This document shows positions 63,501-64,000 of a DNA stretch of 64,000 bases, piece by piece. This DNA comes from Lysobacter capsici (GTDB taxonomy: Bacteria; Pseudomonadota; Gammaproteobacteria; Xanthomonadales; Xanthomonadaceae). How positions within the stretch are numbered: position 1 is the first letter of the stretch; every line of letters starts with the position of its first letter. The notes below the pieces were generated by a model. It saw only the letters and a program-made list of their open reading frames with translations. It had not been told where the DNA came from and made no database searches. The position numbers and the translations under genes were made by a program. Where the stretch lies: contig NZ_CP094357.1 in the NCBI RefSeq assembly GCF_014779555.2, positions 930,001 to 994,000 on the forward strand, in the 5' to 3' direction.

Positions 63501-63700
63501 CGGTGCGACGATTCCGTCCGATCGTGTTGACCGCGCTGGCGGCGATCCTGGCGATGATTCCGTTGTCGCGCAGCGCCTTCTTCGGGCCGATGGCGGTGGC
63601 GATCATGGGCGGGTTGATGGTGGCGACCCTGCTGACCTTGTTGTTCCTGCCGGCGTTGTATGCGGCGTGGTTCAAGGTGAAGGTGCCGGAAGAAACCTGA
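60539..63700 (+). CDS. efflux RND transporter permease subunit
   Basis: A 1053-residue proton-driven pump of the HAE1-like RND family. Twelve membrane spans are arranged in two repeats around large periplasmic loops. Marks are LRLGRSEDPAFTFKVMVVRT and WPGATAEEVSRQVTERIEKK near the start, the proton-relay span LALGLLVDDAIIAVEMMAIK near residue 400 and the second-half AGMIMRNSVILVDQIEQD. Substrates cannot be predicted. A GTG at 60527 is another possible start; both sit just after the repeat at 60481-60519. Confidence 0.93.
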   Translation: MRFNLSEWALRHRSLIVYAMLVLAIAGAMSYLRLGRSEDPAFTFKVMVVRTLWPGATAEEVSRQVTERIEKKLMETGEYEFIRSYSRPGESQVIFAARDSMHSGDIQPLWYQVRKKIGDIRPTLPSDVIGPFFNDEFGDTFGNIYALTGEGFDYAVLKDYAERVQLALQSQTDVGKIELIGVQDEKIWVELSNVKLSTLGVPAQAVQDALNQQNALAPAGFFETASSRVPLRVGGQFTSVEQIKQFPIRVGDRTFRLGDVAEVRRGFSDPPQPRMRFMGEDAIGIGVSMKQGGDILKLGKTLESEFAALQKTLPAGMQLRKVADQPAAVEESVGEFVRVLAEAVAIVLLVSFFSLGLRTGLVVALSIPLVLAMTFAVMDFFGVGLHKISLGALVLALGLLVDDAIIAVEMMAIKMEQGFDRLRAAAFAWDSTAFPMLTGTLITAAGFLPIATAASSTGEYTRSLFQVVTIALCVSWIAAVAFIPFLGDKLLPDHGAAAALPKPGSLAARWRDARSRMARRLPMFESVLAPKEPVGHAHDPYETKFYVRFRGWVTWCVRRRWLVIGITIAAFIGSIFLFRFVPQQFFPDSVRPELMVDMELAEGSSLRQTTEQAKRLEAMFKQRKDLGNYVAYVGTGSPRFYLPLDQQLPAANFAQFVLMPKTLADREVLRTWIINDVVPHFPELQLRVTRLENGPPVGYPVQFRVSGEHIDVVRKIAYQVREKIRANAHVANVNLDWDEPSKVVRLQVDQERARALGISSAQLSQFLSSSLSGSHISTYRESNELIEMLLRGPDQERLQLDMLGSLMVPTSNNRSVPLTQIATLEYGFEEGIIWHRDRLPTMTVRADIYDGTQPASVMAQISPTLDGLRAKLPYGYSIEVGGSVEDSARGQKSINAGMPLFLFAVFTLLMLQLRSFSRAFMVLLTAPLGLIGVTLFLLIFRVPFGFVAMLGTIALAGMIMRNSVILVDQIEQDRGEGHEPWKAIVDATVRRFRPIVLTALAAILAMIPLSRSAFFGPMAVAIMGGLMVATLLTLLFLPALYAAWFKVKVPEET

Positions 63701-63726
63701 GCCTGAGTTTGTCAGCCTTGCTTGTC

Positions 63727-63846
63727 TCCCTCTCCCGCGCAGCGGGAGAGGGCCGGGGTGAGGGCACGTGGCATCGCAGAGGCGGCGTCGTCTTGAAGTC
63801 GCGCGCGCCCTCACCCCAACCCCTCTCCCGCACGCGGGAGAGGGGC
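63727..63846. repeat. CCCTCTCCCG hairpin repeats (inverted pair)
   Basis: CCCTCTCCCGCGCAGCGGGA-GAGGGCCGGGGTGAGGGC at 63727 and the inverse GCCCTCACCCCAACCCCTCT up to 63846. They lie between the convergent pump gene and glpK and may serve as terminators. Confidence 0.85.
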
Positions 63847-63863
63847 TCAGAGCGGCTTTTTAG

Positions 63864-64000
63864 TCACGCGTGCTCGACGCTGAAAGCCAACGTCGCCTCG
63901 ATCGCCCGCTTCCAGCCGGCATACAACCTCTCGCGCTCGTCCGCGAGCATCCGCGGCTCGAAACTGCGTTCGACCTGCCACTGCTGCGCGATCTGCTCGC
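63864..64000 (-). CDS. glpK: glycerol kinase, 3' end (partial)
   Basis: The minus strand encodes WQVERSFEPRMLADERERLY followed by AGWKRAIEATLAFSVEHA and a TGA at 63864-63866. This matches the C terminus of glycerol kinase, where an R-Y-AGWK-A segment is conserved. The enzyme phosphorylates glycerol with ATP. The rest lies beyond the window. Confidence 0.85.
   Translation of the reverse strand, partial: EQIAQQWQVERSFEPRMLADERERLYAGWKRAIEATLAFSVEHA

Noticed and set aside
60533..63814. Minus-strand open frame of about 1090 codons opposite the RND pump gene
   Set aside because: The His/Arg/Gln-rich translation has no motifs, and the opposite strand encodes a clear RND permease.

Overview
The window is GC-rich and looks like the chromosome of a Lysobacter species or a close relative in the Xanthomonadaceae. 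Signs of this are the effector/immunity pair with a Xanthomonadales-type type IV secretion signal, the groupings cutA-dsbD-tlpA-aroQ-accB-accC and prmA-DUF3426-fis, the pcm-tolC-waaA-lpxL envelope block, and several families of dispersed intergenic repeats. No tRNA, rRNA, CRISPR array, integrase or classical transposase was seen.

Layout. Positions 1-2.5 kb hold the tail of a Ser/Gly/Cys-rich protein and a tightly overlapped phospholipid operon (CDP-alcohol phosphatidyltransferase, acyltransferase, CdsA-like cytidylyltransferase). Positions 2.5-4.3 kb are accessory: tandem repeats, a small TPR protein, a decayed second copy of the fis 3' end and an unknown gene. Positions 4.5-17.1 kb are a mostly minus-strand housekeeping stretch (fis, DUF3426, prmA, accC, accB, aroQ, tlpA-like, dsbD, cutA), interrupted by three plus-strand exported unknowns (7.0-9.8 kb) and by a four-helix-bundle element inserted between accB and accC. 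Positions 17.4-25.7 kb hold a LysR relic, a convergent acvB/virJ-mprF pair for lysyl-phosphatidylglycerol metabolism, a divergent LysR-oxidoreductase pair and repeat-rich gaps. Positions 25.7-32.8 kb hold a secreted endonuclease, small regulators and groES-groEL, with a CIRCE operator and a probable sigma-32 promoter; a short relative of the accBC element sits between groES and groEL. Positions 32.9-37.7 kb hold a three-gene locus ending in a ubiquitin-like/MACPF protein, then a lipoprotein hydrolase. Positions 38-42.6 kb hold a multicopper oxidase and a type IV secretion effector with its lipoprotein immunity partner. Positions 43.2-50 kb hold glnE, an Imm22 protein, an ELM1-type protein, a nitroreductase, YceI and pirin. 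Positions 50.3-58.2 kb are LPS and envelope genes (CHCC zinc finger, glycosyltransferase, O-antigen ligase, LpxL, WaaA, TolC, Pcm). Positions 58.4-63.7 kb are a TetR-controlled RND efflux operon, and the window ends inside glpK.

The most unusual signal is a pair of elements at 11647-12091 and 30943-31060. They share termini made of GGGAAT-type repeats. Both lie in sense orientation between two genes of an essential operon. One encodes a four-helix-bundle protein of the kind found in 23S rRNA intervening sequences; the other looks like a deletion derivative. Other points of interest are a DsbD with two redox-competent alpha domains, the Ubl-MACPF locus, the effector/immunity pair whose immunity gene has a second strong internal start, the fis relic, and two orphan terminators that suggest unannotated small RNAs.
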